A stretch of 35,677 nt of DNA from an uncultured Prevotellaceae bacterium (GTDB lineage: Bacteria > Bacteroidota > Bacteroidia > Bacteroidales > Bacteroidaceae), in NCBI GenBank assembly GCA_900318915.1, contig ONMI01000016.1, forward strand, positions 1 to 35,677, written 5' to 3'. The notes beneath the pieces were generated by a model. That model saw only the letters and a list, made by a program, of their open reading frames with translations, had not been told where the DNA came from and did no database searches. Every line of letters starts with the position of its first letter. Position 1 is the stretch's first letter. Positions 26,591 to 33,705 of this stretch are shown piece by piece. The translations under genes and the position numbers were made by a program.

Positions 26591-26734
26591 ATGAACGAGA
26601 AAAAAGCCAATCGTATAGCAAAGAAAGAGAAGGAACAGGCCAAGCAGGCCTCCAATGTGGTGAAGGGCATCTTTATCGCCTTGATACTGCTGGCTTTGTG
26701 CTACGTTATCTATGTGACCACCACAATGGCCTAA
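26591..26734 (+). CDS. Small single-pass membrane protein, 47 residues
   Basis: The product has a strongly basic, Lys-rich first half (residues 2-19, including KKEKEQAKQ) and one hydrophobic helix at about 25-43, then a short tail. That predicts an N-in single-span inner membrane peptide. It lies 26 bases after prfB and 4 bases before the CYTH gene in the same direction. No family is recognised. There is no Shine-Dalgarno sequence, only an AT-rich leader, as is common here. Confidence 0.7.
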   Translation: MNEKKANRIAKKEKEQAKQASNVVKGIFIALILLALCYVIYVTTTMA

Positions 26735-26738
26735 GACG

Positions 26739-27242
26739 ATGAGCAGCGGAATGGAGATAGAGCGCAAGTTTCTTGTGCACAAGCAGATCGGCTTCAAACA
26801 CCTTGCTGCCTCGTCGAGCCACATTCGTCAGGGCTACATCCGTGCAGAGGGTGCCACCGTGCGCATCCGTATCCGTGACGACAAGGGCTATCTCACCATC
26901 AAAGGTCCCTCGGCCAATGGCGGTATGTCGCGTTATGAGTTTGAGAAGGAAATCTCACTCGATGAGGCCAACCACTTAATGGAACTGTGCGGCCCTGGCC
27001 AGATAGACAAGACCCGCTATCTGGTGCCTGTGGGGAAGCATGTGTTCGAGGTGGACGAGTTTCATGGCGACAACGAGGGCCTTGTGATGGCCGAGGTGGA
27101 GTTGCAGAGCGAGGACGAAGTCTATGAGTGTCCCGATTTTTTGGGCATGGAGGTCACAGGCGACCGCCGGTTCTACAATTCACACCTCCGCAAGTATCCT
27201 TTTTTCATTTGGCGCACTTCTTTGCCAGAAGAATACCGATAA
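26739..27242 (+). CDS. CYTH domain protein (triphosphatase-like)
   Basis: CYTH proteins form a tunnel fold that binds triphosphates and divalent metal; bacterial members are often inorganic triphosphatases. The 167-residue product begins with the diagnostic EIERKFLV motif (residues 6-13). Alternating charged strands follow (TVRIRIRD, YLTIKG, RYEFEKEI, FEVDEFHGDN, AEVELQSED), supplying the acidic and basic tunnel lining. The start may be the ATG at 26739 or the Met directly before EIERKF at 26751. Its last 38 bases overlap the end of the VanZ-like gene on the other strand. It is a stand-alone CYTH domain without a CHAD partner in the window. Confidence 0.88.
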   Translation: MSSGMEIERKFLVHKQIGFKHLAASSSHIRQGYIRAEGATVRIRIRDDKGYLTIKGPSANGGMSRYEFEKEISLDEANHLMELCGPGQIDKTRYLVPVGKHVFEVDEFHGDNEGLVMAEVELQSEDEVYECPDFLGMEVTGDRRFYNSHLRKYPFFIWRTSLPEEYR

Positions 27243-27594
27243 GAAGTGCCAGTGTGGCACCGGTGGCATTGGCGGCGAAATCGGCCCATTCGCCGCTTCT
27301 GCGCCCCCCGGTGCAGTAGGCCTGCAACAGTTCTATCACACCGCTCATCAGGATGGGGGCCAGCCAGGCCAGTGTCAGGACTTTGGGCCACTCCATCCGT
27401 TTGTGCTGCCTCACGTATTGTATCCAGATGACGGTGCAGGTGCCCATATACATCACCACATGGGTCCATTTGTCAATGAAACTTACATGGTCGAGCGGTG
27501 TATGGGGCGGTGTGCAGAAGCATAGCACCCATATCACGGCGATGAGTAGCAGCGAGAGGGTGTATTGGGTGGCTAAGTGGACAATATATTTCAT
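27205..27594 (-). CDS. VanZ-like family membrane protein
   Basis: This 129-residue protein has about four predicted membrane helices. It contains the VanZ-type pattern: a first helix followed by FIDKWTHVVMYMG, then SGVIELLQAY and a final RRSGEWADFAANATGATLALLIG-type segment described here by its ends. VanZ itself gives low-level teicoplanin resistance in enterococci, but short stand-alone VanZ-like proteins such as this have no established role. It has its own promoter-like box at 27614-27621 and ends within the convergent CYTH gene. Confidence 0.82.
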   Translation of the reverse strand: MKYIVHLATQYTLSLLLIAVIWVLCFCTPPHTPLDHVSFIDKWTHVVMYMGTCTVIWIQYVRQHKRMEWPKVLTLAWLAPILMSGVIELLQAYCTGGRRSGEWADFAANATGATLALLIGILLAKKCAK

Positions 27595-27613
27595 TTTTTC
27601 TGTTTTTAGGGTG

Positions 27614-27621
27614 CAAAAATA
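27614..27621 (-). promoter_or_regulatory. Candidate -7 box of the VanZ-like gene
   Basis: The minus strand reads TATTTTTG, matching TAnnTTTG, 19 bases before the start codon at 27594. It lies almost back to back with a plus-strand box at 27634-27641. Confidence 0.55.
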
Positions 27622-27633
27622 AGGATATTTTTA

Positions 27634-27641
27634 TATTTTTG
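27634..27641 (+). promoter_or_regulatory. Candidate -7 box of the symporter operon
   Basis: The sequence TATTTTTG matches TAnnTTTG and lies 69 bases before the chosen ATG at 27711, giving a longer leader than most genes here. No riboswitch or strong hairpin is evident in that leader. Confidence 0.5.
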
Positions 27642-27710
27642 CGCTTAGTTGTACAGAAAAGTTAGGTTTCGGCCTTTCTGTCTTCGTGATTTTGAAAATT
27701 GTATTTTTAT

Positions 27711-29072
27711 ATGTCGCAGAAAGAAAGAGCCAATTTTGGCAGTAAGATAGGTGTAGTGCTGGCAACCGCCGGTTCGGCCGTAGGCTTGGGCAACGTGTGG
27801 CGTTTCCCCTATATGACGGGCGAGAATGGCGGAGCCGTATTCATCATCCTTTACCTGGCCTGTGTGTTGTTCCTGGGCATTCCCTGCATGATAGGCGAGT
27901 TTATCATTGGCCGTCGGGGGGCCTCCAATACCTTCCGTGCCTACGACAAGGTGTCGGGGGGTAGCGGATGGAAGTTCGTGGGACTGCTCTCCGTGATCAC
28001 CGGTTTTCTCATCACCGGTTATTACTGCGTGGTTTCCGGTTGGTGCGTGCAGTATGTCTACGGCTCTGTGGTGGGCGAACTGAGTGGCGACGCCGCCTAT
28101 GTGGAGCAGTATTTCAGCGATTTTTCCAGTTCGCCGTGGCGACCGGTCGTCTGGACGGTGGTAGTGCTGCTCATCACCCATTTTGTCATTGTGCGGGGCG
28201 TGCGCGACGGCATTGAGAAAGCATCCAAGCTGCTCATGCCTCTGCTCTTTATCCTGCTGCTGGTTATTGTGGTGGCCTCCTGCCTGCTGCCGGGCGGTTC
28301 AAAGGGCATCTCTTTCCTCTTCTATCCTGACTTTTCCAAACTCAACAGCGATGTCTTCCTGGGCGCTTTGGGTCAGGCTTTCTATTCGCTCAGTTTGGCC
28401 ATGGGCTGTGTGTGCACCTTCGCTTCTTATTTCAGCCGTGAGACCCATCTCACCAAGTCGGCCGCGCAGGTCTGTGTGGTCGACTGTCTGGTGGCCATTC
28501 TGGCTGGCCTGATGATATTCCCGGCAGCCTTTTCGGTGGGCATCAGTCCCGATTCGGGTGCTTCGTTGGTGTTCATCACCCTGCCCAATGTGTTTCAGCA
28601 GGCCTTTGCCGACTTGCCTGTGCTGGGGCGGGTCATCTCGTTCGGCTTTTATGCCCTGCTCACCCTGGCTGCTCTCACCTCGCTTATCTCCCTGCATGAG
28701 GTGAGCACCGCCTTCCTGCACGAGGAACTCAATTGGTCGCGCGGCAAGGGTGCTGCCTTCGTCACGGGCGCCTGTATTGTCATCGGCACGTTCTGCTCGC
28801 TCTCTTTGGGCGGCAGCGGCAGTCTGACGTTCCTGGGCCGTTCGCTTTTCGACTGGTTCGATTTTATCACGGGCCAGATATTCCTGCCTGTGGGCGGATT
28901 CCTCACCTGCATCTTCCTCGGATGGTTTGTGCCCCGTTCGCTGCTGCGCGACGAGTATACCAACGGCGGCACCCTGCGCGGCACCTACTTCGGCGTGTTC
29001 TTCTTTTTGGTGCGCTATGTCTGTCCACTGAGCATCCTGCTCATCTTCCTCAATCAGTTAGGTGTCATCTAA
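27711..29072 (+). CDS. Sodium-dependent transporter, neurotransmitter:sodium symporter family (copy 1)
   Basis: This 453-residue multi-pass protein belongs to the NSS (SNF) family, Na+-coupled amino acid or amine importers with a LeuT fold. The first helix carries the signature GLGNVWRFP at 25-33, which lines the substrate and sodium sites. The length suits the 11-helix bacterial subgroup rather than the 12-helix form. The ATG at 27711 is preferred over an in-frame TTG at 27699 because the family N terminus (ERANFGSKIG) begins right after it. A paralogue follows after 12 bases. Substrate unknown; amino acids are most likely. Confidence 0.92.
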   Translation: MSQKERANFGSKIGVVLATAGSAVGLGNVWRFPYMTGENGGAVFIILYLACVLFLGIPCMIGEFIIGRRGASNTFRAYDKVSGGSGWKFVGLLSVITGFLITGYYCVVSGWCVQYVYGSVVGELSGDAAYVEQYFSDFSSSPWRPVVWTVVVLLITHFVIVRGVRDGIEKASKLLMPLLFILLLVIVVASCLLPGGSKGISFLFYPDFSKLNSDVFLGALGQAFYSLSLAMGCVCTFASYFSRETHLTKSAAQVCVVDCLVAILAGLMIFPAAFSVGISPDSGASLVFITLPNVFQQAFADLPVLGRVISFGFYALLTLAALTSLISLHEVSTAFLHEELNWSRGKGAAFVTGACIVIGTFCSLSLGGSGSLTFLGRSLFDWFDFITGQIFLPVGGFLTCIFLGWFVPRSLLRDEYTNGGTLRGTYFGVFFFLVRYVCPLSILLIFLNQLGVI

Positions 29073-29084
29073 ACGGTTGTGACT

Positions 29085-30449
29085 ATGAGTGAACATCATC
29101 ACAGAGGTTCTTTCGGCAGTAAGTTAGGCATCATTCTGGCCACGGCGGGCTCAGCGGTGGGCTTGGGCAATATATGGCGCTTCCCGTATATGACGGGGCA
29201 AAACGGCGGTGCGGCGTTTATCGTGATATACCTGGTGTGTGTGTTCTTGCTTGGTGTGCCCGGCATGGTGGCCGAGTTTGTGGTGGGCCGTCATGCCTCG
29301 TCCAATGCGGCACGCGCCTACAGCCTGCTGGCCAAAGGAACCCCTTGGCGGGTGATAGGCTATATAGGCGTGTTCACCTCCATGATTATACTCGGGTTCT
29401 ATGCTGTGGTGGCAGGGTGGTGCCTGCAGTACCTGATGGTCAGTCTGCTCGGACAGTTGCACGGTGATGCCGCTTTTGTGGCCGACTATTTCACCCGTTT
29501 CTCCTCCCATCCGCTTATTCCGGTGGGCTGGGCCTTGCTGTTCATTCTGCTCACCCATTTCGTAGTGGTGAGGGGAGTCAGAGAGGGCATAGAGCGCACT
29601 TCCAAGGTGCTCATGCCGCTGTTGCTGGTGCTGCTGGTGCTCTTGGTCGTGGCCGCCTGCATGCTGCCCGGTTCGTCCAAGGGCGTGGAGTTTCTGCTGA
29701 AGCCCGATTTCGGCAAGCTCTCGGGCGGTGTCTTCCTGGAGGCGCTTGGCCAGGCCTTCTTCTCGCTGAGCCTCGGCACAGCGTGTCTTTGCACCTATGC
29801 CTCTTATTTCGGCCGCGATACTAATCTGCTGGGTTCCGCCGTCAAGATATCCCTGCTCGACAGTCTGATAGCCATTCTGGCCGGCCTGATGATTTTTCCC
29901 GCAGCTTTCTCAGTGGGAGTGAATCCCGATTCCGGTCCGTCGCTCATCTTCATCACGCTGCCCAATGTGTTTCAGGAGGCTTTCCAGAGCGTTCCCGCGG
30001 TGGGTTATGTGGTGTCGGTGGCTTTCTATGCCCTGCTGGCCTTGGCCGCCCTCACCTCTACCATCTCCATGCACGAGATAGGCACTTCCTTCTTCCATGA
30101 GGAACTGAAAGTGTCGCGTCAGAAGGGGGGCTGGGTGGTCACCTTGATATGCTGTGTCATTGCGGTGCTCTGCTCGCTCTCGGTGGGGGCTATTCCCGCG
30201 CTCCGTGTGAAGGGCATGACGGTGCTCGACTTCTGCGACTCACTCACAGCCGATTACCTCCTGCCTCTTGGGGCTTTCCTCACTTGTCTCTTTGTAGGGT
30301 GGTATGTGCCCCGCCGATTGGTGAGCGACCAGTTCACCAACTGGGGAACCCTGTCGGGACGCCTGTTGCCCGTTTTCCTGTTCTTTGTGCGCTTTGTGTG
30401 CCCGGTCTGCATCGCCTGTGTGTTCCTGCATCAGTTGGGCGTCATCTGA
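29085..30449 (+). CDS. Sodium-dependent transporter, neurotransmitter:sodium symporter family (copy 2)
   Basis: This 454-residue protein is closely similar along its whole length to the gene just upstream, so the pair is a tandem duplication. The NSS signature GLGNIWRFP is at 26-34. The ATG at 29085 (MSEHHHRGSFGSKLG) is preferred over an in-frame GTG at 29079. Differences are spread through the protein rather than clustered, which suggests an old duplication with separate substrates. The helix-hairpin-helix gene follows after 15 bases. Confidence 0.92.
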   Translation: MSEHHHRGSFGSKLGIILATAGSAVGLGNIWRFPYMTGQNGGAAFIVIYLVCVFLLGVPGMVAEFVVGRHASSNAARAYSLLAKGTPWRVIGYIGVFTSMIILGFYAVVAGWCLQYLMVSLLGQLHGDAAFVADYFTRFSSHPLIPVGWALLFILLTHFVVVRGVREGIERTSKVLMPLLLVLLVLLVVAACMLPGSSKGVEFLLKPDFGKLSGGVFLEALGQAFFSLSLGTACLCTYASYFGRDTNLLGSAVKISLLDSLIAILAGLMIFPAAFSVGVNPDSGPSLIFITLPNVFQEAFQSVPAVGYVVSVAFYALLALAALTSTISMHEIGTSFFHEELKVSRQKGGWVVTLICCVIAVLCSLSVGAIPALRVKGMTVLDFCDSLTADYLLPLGAFLTCLFVGWYVPRRLVSDQFTNWGTLSGRLLPVFLFFVRFVCPVCIACVFLHQLGVI

Positions 30450-30464
30450 TACACCTCTCAAGCC

Positions 30465-31433
30465 ATGTCGTGGAAAGAATTTTTCTATTTTCAGAAGTCC
30501 GACCGGCAGGTCTTGCTGGTGGCGCTCACGGTGGCGGTTGTGGCGTTCGGACTGATTTTTCTGGTAGGCGAGCGGCACACCGACACTGACAGCGTTCCGA
30601 CACCTGCCGACAGTCTGGGAGCCTGGAGCGGTGCCGACTATGAGAAACAGCCCGATGAAGACTACTATGCTGTGGAGAAGAAGCCGCATGAGCGTTTTGC
30701 TTTCGACCCGAACACGGCCGACAGTAGCCAACTGCTGCGCCTGGGCCTGCAACCCTGGCAGGTGCGCAACATCTACCGCTACCGTGCCAAGGGTGGCGTG
30801 TTCAGGGTGAAGACGGACTTTGCAAGGGTCTACGGTCTCACAGCCGGACAATACAAAGAGCTGGAGCCTTATATACAAATATCACCCGACTACCGTCCGG
30901 CAGCCGAGGTCTATGGAGACCGCCGTCCTGCGGGTGGCCCGGGGTATGGCCATGCGCCCTCGGATAGAGGCATGCAGGAAAAGGAGCGGCGGGAGCGTGA
31001 GGACTATCCGCGCGACACGCTTCGCTATCCGGTAAAGCTCAAGGCCGGCGAGCATATCGACGTGAACCGGGCCGACACCACCCAACTGAAGAAAATCCCC
31101 GGTATAGGCAGTTACTATGCCCGTTCCGTCATTCGCTACCGCGAACGTCTGGGAGGCTTCTATTCAGCCGAACAGTTGTTGGAAATTGAGGGATTCCCAG
31201 TCGAGGCGTTAGAGTATGTCAGTGTGTCGGCGGGAATGGTGCGCAAACTCAACCTCAACCGGCTTTCTGTGGCCGAGCTGAGGCGTCATCCGTATGTAAA
31301 CTTTTATCAGGCCAAGGCCATTGCCGACTACCGCCGACTGAAGGGCGACCTCCACAGTCTCGACGACCTGTCGTTGCTGCCGGAGTTTCCCCAGCATCTG
31401 CTGGAGCGCCTTGCCCCTTATGTCACCTTCTGA
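30465..31433 (+). CDS. Membrane-anchored protein with three helix-hairpin-helix (ComEA-like) modules
   Basis: This 322-residue protein has one membrane helix at about 15-34 and then three related modules of the type seen in ComEA and other non-specific DNA-binding proteins. Module 1 (about 79-140) begins FDPNTADSSQL; module 2 (about 198-256) begins IDVNRADTTQL and holds the clearest hairpin, KIPGIGSYYA; module 3 (about 262-322) begins LNLNRLSVAEL. Each has the N-x-A/S-x-x-x-L pattern of the family. A flexible Pro/Gly-rich linker separates modules 1 and 2. ComEA binds incoming DNA in competent bacteria; such proteins are common in Bacteroidota with no tested role. It ends 8 bases before the convergent HIT gene. 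Confidence 0.85.
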   Translation: MSWKEFFYFQKSDRQVLLVALTVAVVAFGLIFLVGERHTDTDSVPTPADSLGAWSGADYEKQPDEDYYAVEKKPHERFAFDPNTADSSQLLRLGLQPWQVRNIYRYRAKGGVFRVKTDFARVYGLTAGQYKELEPYIQISPDYRPAAEVYGDRRPAGGPGYGHAPSDRGMQEKERREREDYPRDTLRYPVKLKAGEHIDVNRADTTQLKKIPGIGSYYARSVIRYRERLGGFYSAEQLLEIEGFPVEALEYVSVSAGMVRKLNLNRLSVAELRRHPYVNFYQAKAIADYRRLKGDLHSLDDLSLLPEFPQHLLERLAPYVTF

Positions 31434-31441
31434 CCGCTTGC

Positions 31442-31867
31442 CTACAGATACTGCTTGATGGTGTCGATGAGCTGCTGGTATTCCTCGTCGGAGAGATATA
31501 CCTTGCCCGGGTTCATCTGGAAGGTGCCGCCGTAGTCGGGACCGTCGACATATTTCGGTGCCAGGTGGAAGTGCAGATGGCTCAGTTTGTCGCTGTAGGC
31601 ACCATAGTTTATTTTCTCGGGATTGAAGGCTTTCTGCATGGCCCGCGTCACCTGTGCCACATCGGCCATGAAAGCGTTGCGCTCCTCGTCGGTGAGCTCG
31701 TTGAGGTCGTTCACATGTCCGTTGTAGGCCACGAGGCAGCGTCCGCGGTAGGTCTGCTCCTTGAAGAGGAAGGCGCGCGACACACGCAGTTCGGCAAACT
31801 GTATCATCAGGTTGTGCAGGGTCTCATTGTTGGTGCAGTAGAGACATTCGGCTGGATTGCTATACAT
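31442..31867 (-). CDS. HIT family nucleotide hydrolase/transferase
   Basis: This 141-residue protein has the histidine triad HLHFHL at 97-102, the catalytic motif of HIT proteins, which hydrolyse or transfer nucleoside monophosphates from substrates such as AMP-lysine or dinucleoside polyphosphates. An N-terminal CLYC pair (residues 8 and 11) resembles the zinc-binding Cys pair of many HIT proteins. Length is typical. It has its own promoter-like box at 31909-31916. The substrate cannot be told from sequence. Confidence 0.92.
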   Translation of the reverse strand: MYSNPAECLYCTNNETLHNLMIQFAELRVSRAFLFKEQTYRGRCLVAYNGHVNDLNELTDEERNAFMADVAQVTRAMQKAFNPEKINYGAYSDKLSHLHFHLAPKYVDGPDYGGTFQMNPGKVYLSDEEYQQLIDTIKQYL

Positions 31868-31908
31868 TTTTTTGACTGTTTTTTAGATTAGAAATCGTTA
31901 GGATAATG

Positions 31909-31916
31909 CAAAAATA
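31909..31916 (-). promoter_or_regulatory. Candidate -7 box of the HIT gene
   Basis: The minus strand reads TATTTTTG, matching TAnnTTTG, 41 bases before the HIT start codon. Confidence 0.5.
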
Positions 31917-31991
31917 GCATTTTCAGGCGAATTGCCACTATTCCTCCCGTAGAAATGTTGTCAAAGTCTTGGTTTCTCCTCCTGTAGCTAT

Positions 31992-31999
31992 TAATTTTG
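31992..31999 (+). promoter_or_regulatory. Candidate -7 box of the small lipoprotein gene
   Basis: The sequence TAATTTTG matches TAnnTTTG. The distance to the chosen ATG at 32084 is 84 bases, so a leader of about 80 bases is predicted. It contains a GGGAGGAG stretch (about 32054-32061) but nothing recognised as a riboswitch. Confidence 0.5.
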
Positions 32000-32083
32000 C
32001 ATAAGAATAAGCCGTATCCCGTCTGTGCGAGCCCATTTGAGCAGTGCTCTGCCGGGAGGAGTTGTAGTGTAAAGAATAGGTTA

Positions 32084-32368
32084 ATGACTGGAAAAATAAT
32101 TTGTGCTGTGGTGGCACTTTTGCTGCTTGTCTCCTGCAAAGAGTTGATGAGCGACATCATCTCTTCTGCAGTCGAGACAGAAGTGGACGCTGTGAAGCAG
32201 GGCTTGGAGGGTATCAACAATGTCTCCAAGGCCGACAAGCAGGCTGCCAAGGAACGAGATGAACTCAAGAAGAAGGGCATTTGTCCAGTCTGTCGGGGTA
32301 AGGGCATGACCATCGACGGCCGTTACACCTGTGGCTCCTGCAACGGCACAGGAAAAGTTCAGAAGTAG
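32084..32368 (+). CDS. Small lipoprotein with DnaJ-type CxxCxGxG motifs
   Basis: The 94-residue product has a lipoprotein signal peptide ending LLVSC (Cys18 lipidated), an amphipathic charged helix (about 25-64) and a C-terminal Cys-rich segment with CPVCRGKG at 67-74 and CGSCNGTG at 83-90. Those are two copies of the CxxCxGxG unit of the DnaJ zinc domain, enough for one zinc site. There is no J domain. The ATG at 32084 is chosen because it places a standard signal peptide at the N terminus; a longer in-frame reading to 31997 would add a Cys-rich non-signal stretch and run into the promoter. The function is unknown. It faces the anti-sigma/barrel gene across a hairpin. Confidence 0.75.
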   Translation: MTGKIICAVVALLLLVSCKELMSDIISSAVETEVDAVKQGLEGINNVSKADKQAAKERDELKKKGICPVCRGKGMTIDGRYTCGSCNGTGKVQK

Positions 32369-32384
32369 CGGTACTGCCGCTACT
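32364..32384. terminator. Hairpin between convergent genes, possible bidirectional terminator
   Basis: AGTAGCGG at 32364-32371 pairs with CCGCTACT at 32377-32384 around a 5-base loop, giving an 8-bp GC-containing stem. It spans the stop codon of the lipoprotein gene and reaches into the 3' end of the convergent gene. The downstream T content is modest on both sides, so termination strength is uncertain. Confidence 0.45.
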
Positions 32385-33705
32385 CGCTCTTGTTGATTTG
32401 GAACCTCATTCCCAAGTTCAGGTTGAAGCTGAATGGTTTCTCTTGGTAGAAGGTGGATACGCTGCTGTGGTTGTCGAAGTGGTAGGCCACGCCCGGTTCG
32501 GCATAGATGCTGAAAGCGGGGGTGAACCTGTATTCCGCTCCTGCAGCTCCGTTGAGGGAGAACTGCAGCGGGCGGATGCTTACTTTTTCTTTGTAGTCAG
32601 CGTTGGTGCGGTTGCCTTTCACCATTTTCTCCAGGGTGGCTCCGGCCGAGGCGTAGACCTGGAAGTGGCTGTTGCTCCAAAGTAGGTAGCCCACATTGAC
32701 GGGCACACCCACATAATTGAGTTCTTGCTTCATGTCGTAGCTTACGCCGTTGGAGATGCGTGTAAGGTCGGCGGTGAGGCGTGTGTAGGCCAGTCCGGCC
32801 TCTATGCTCCACCGTCTGCTGAGTTGATAGCGCAGCGACAGACCGATGCGCAGGGGCTGGTGATGGTTGTAATGCTCCTCAATCGGTGTGAACTGGTTGA
32901 AGGAGGATGGGTCAAATTCGTTGTACATCAGGCTGCTGTCATAGGGTCCCATAGGACTGGCATTGTTCATGACCGGCGTGGTGGAACTGAAGCTGCTGAT
33001 GCCGGTCATAGGGTTTGAGAGGTAGGCCTGTGCCGAGAGCCGGCTGTCGGTCGCTGTGGCGGCGTATAGGGTGGGCGACTGTTCTATGCCGGCAGGATAA
33101 TTGTTGGTAGGTCGGTGCGTGTCCTTTTGGGGTGAAGAGGGTTTCTCTTCTGGTTTGTCCGTTTCTTTTTCGGTGTCATACTCTTGGGCTGTCACTGCAC
33201 TGTCAGAGGCTTGTTCCGGTGAGGACGTTGCGTCGCCTGCCGATGATGGAACATTGTTTTCTGCCACTGTCTTCCGGAGACTTCCCGTTGACTGCTTGCC
33301 GTAGGTGCCCTGTCTTGTCCTGTCGGTATAATCTTCATACTGGGCGACAACAGGTTCTGCGGGTTCATCCGTTACCATTTCGTTCGGCTCTTTCTTCGCC
33401 GTTTCGGATGGCTCGCCTGTTGTTGGGTGGTTGGCTGCGACGGATGTCGTGGCGGGTTGGGAACCGGTGTCGGTCTGTGCCGTCTGTTGCTCGCCTGCTT
33501 GTTGTTCTGATCTCATGAGCATCCACCCTAACCCCGCCGCAAGCACTACGGCTGCTGCGGTTGCTGTCAGCCGGCCCCATATAGCGGCAGGCCTTGCCTT
33601 TGGAGCGGGCAAAGCCTTCTCCAACTCCGTCCACGAGATGTCGGGAGCTGGCCGCCGGTAGTCGGCCAGCTTCTGCTGCATTTCCTTTCTTGTCTTTTCT
33701 TTCAT
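32380..33705 (-). CDS. Dma-type dual membrane-spanning anti-sigma factor with C-terminal outer membrane barrel
   Basis: This 441-residue protein has an unusual layout. Residues 1-40 are a cytoplasmic, charged segment suited to sigma binding; 42-64 is a single inner-membrane helix; about 66-280 is a low-complexity linker rich in Thr, Ser, Pro, Glu, Gln and Lys; and 283-441 alternates as an outer-membrane beta-barrel (for example LRIGLSLRYQLSRRWSIEAG, ending FSFNLNLGMRFQINKSE). This matches the Dma family of B. thetaiotaomicron, reported to span both membranes and to control an ECF21 sigma factor and outer membrane vesiculation. The start overlaps the sigma gene's end by 4 bases, strong support for a functional pair. 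The sigma-binding role here is inferred; the barrel and helix are read from sequence pattern only. Confidence 0.82.
   Translation of the reverse strand: MKEKTRKEMQQKLADYRRPAPDISWTELEKALPAPKARPAAIWGRLTATAAAVVLAAGLGWMLMRSEQQAGEQQTAQTDTGSQPATTSVAANHPTTGEPSETAKKEPNEMVTDEPAEPVVAQYEDYTDRTRQGTYGKQSTGSLRKTVAENNVPSSAGDATSSPEQASDSAVTAQEYDTEKETDKPEEKPSSPQKDTHRPTNNYPAGIEQSPTLYAATATDSRLSAQAYLSNPMTGISSFSSTTPVMNNASPMGPYDSSLMYNEFDPSSFNQFTPIEEHYNHHQPLRIGLSLRYQLSRRWSIEAGLAYTRLTADLTRISNGVSYDMKQELNYVGVPVNVGYLLWSNSHFQVYASAGATLEKMVKGNRTNADYKEKVSIRPLQFSLNGAAGAEYRFTPAFSIYAEPGVAYHFDNHSSVSTFYQEKPFSFNLNLGMRFQINKSE

Noticed and set aside
27699-27710. TTG start four codons upstream of the first symporter
   Set aside because: A nearby ATG at 27711 matches the family N terminus.
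31997-32083. Upstream extension of the small lipoprotein (29 residues)
   Set aside because: It places the signal peptide internally and begins inside the promoter region; the ATG at 32084 gives a standard lipoprotein.
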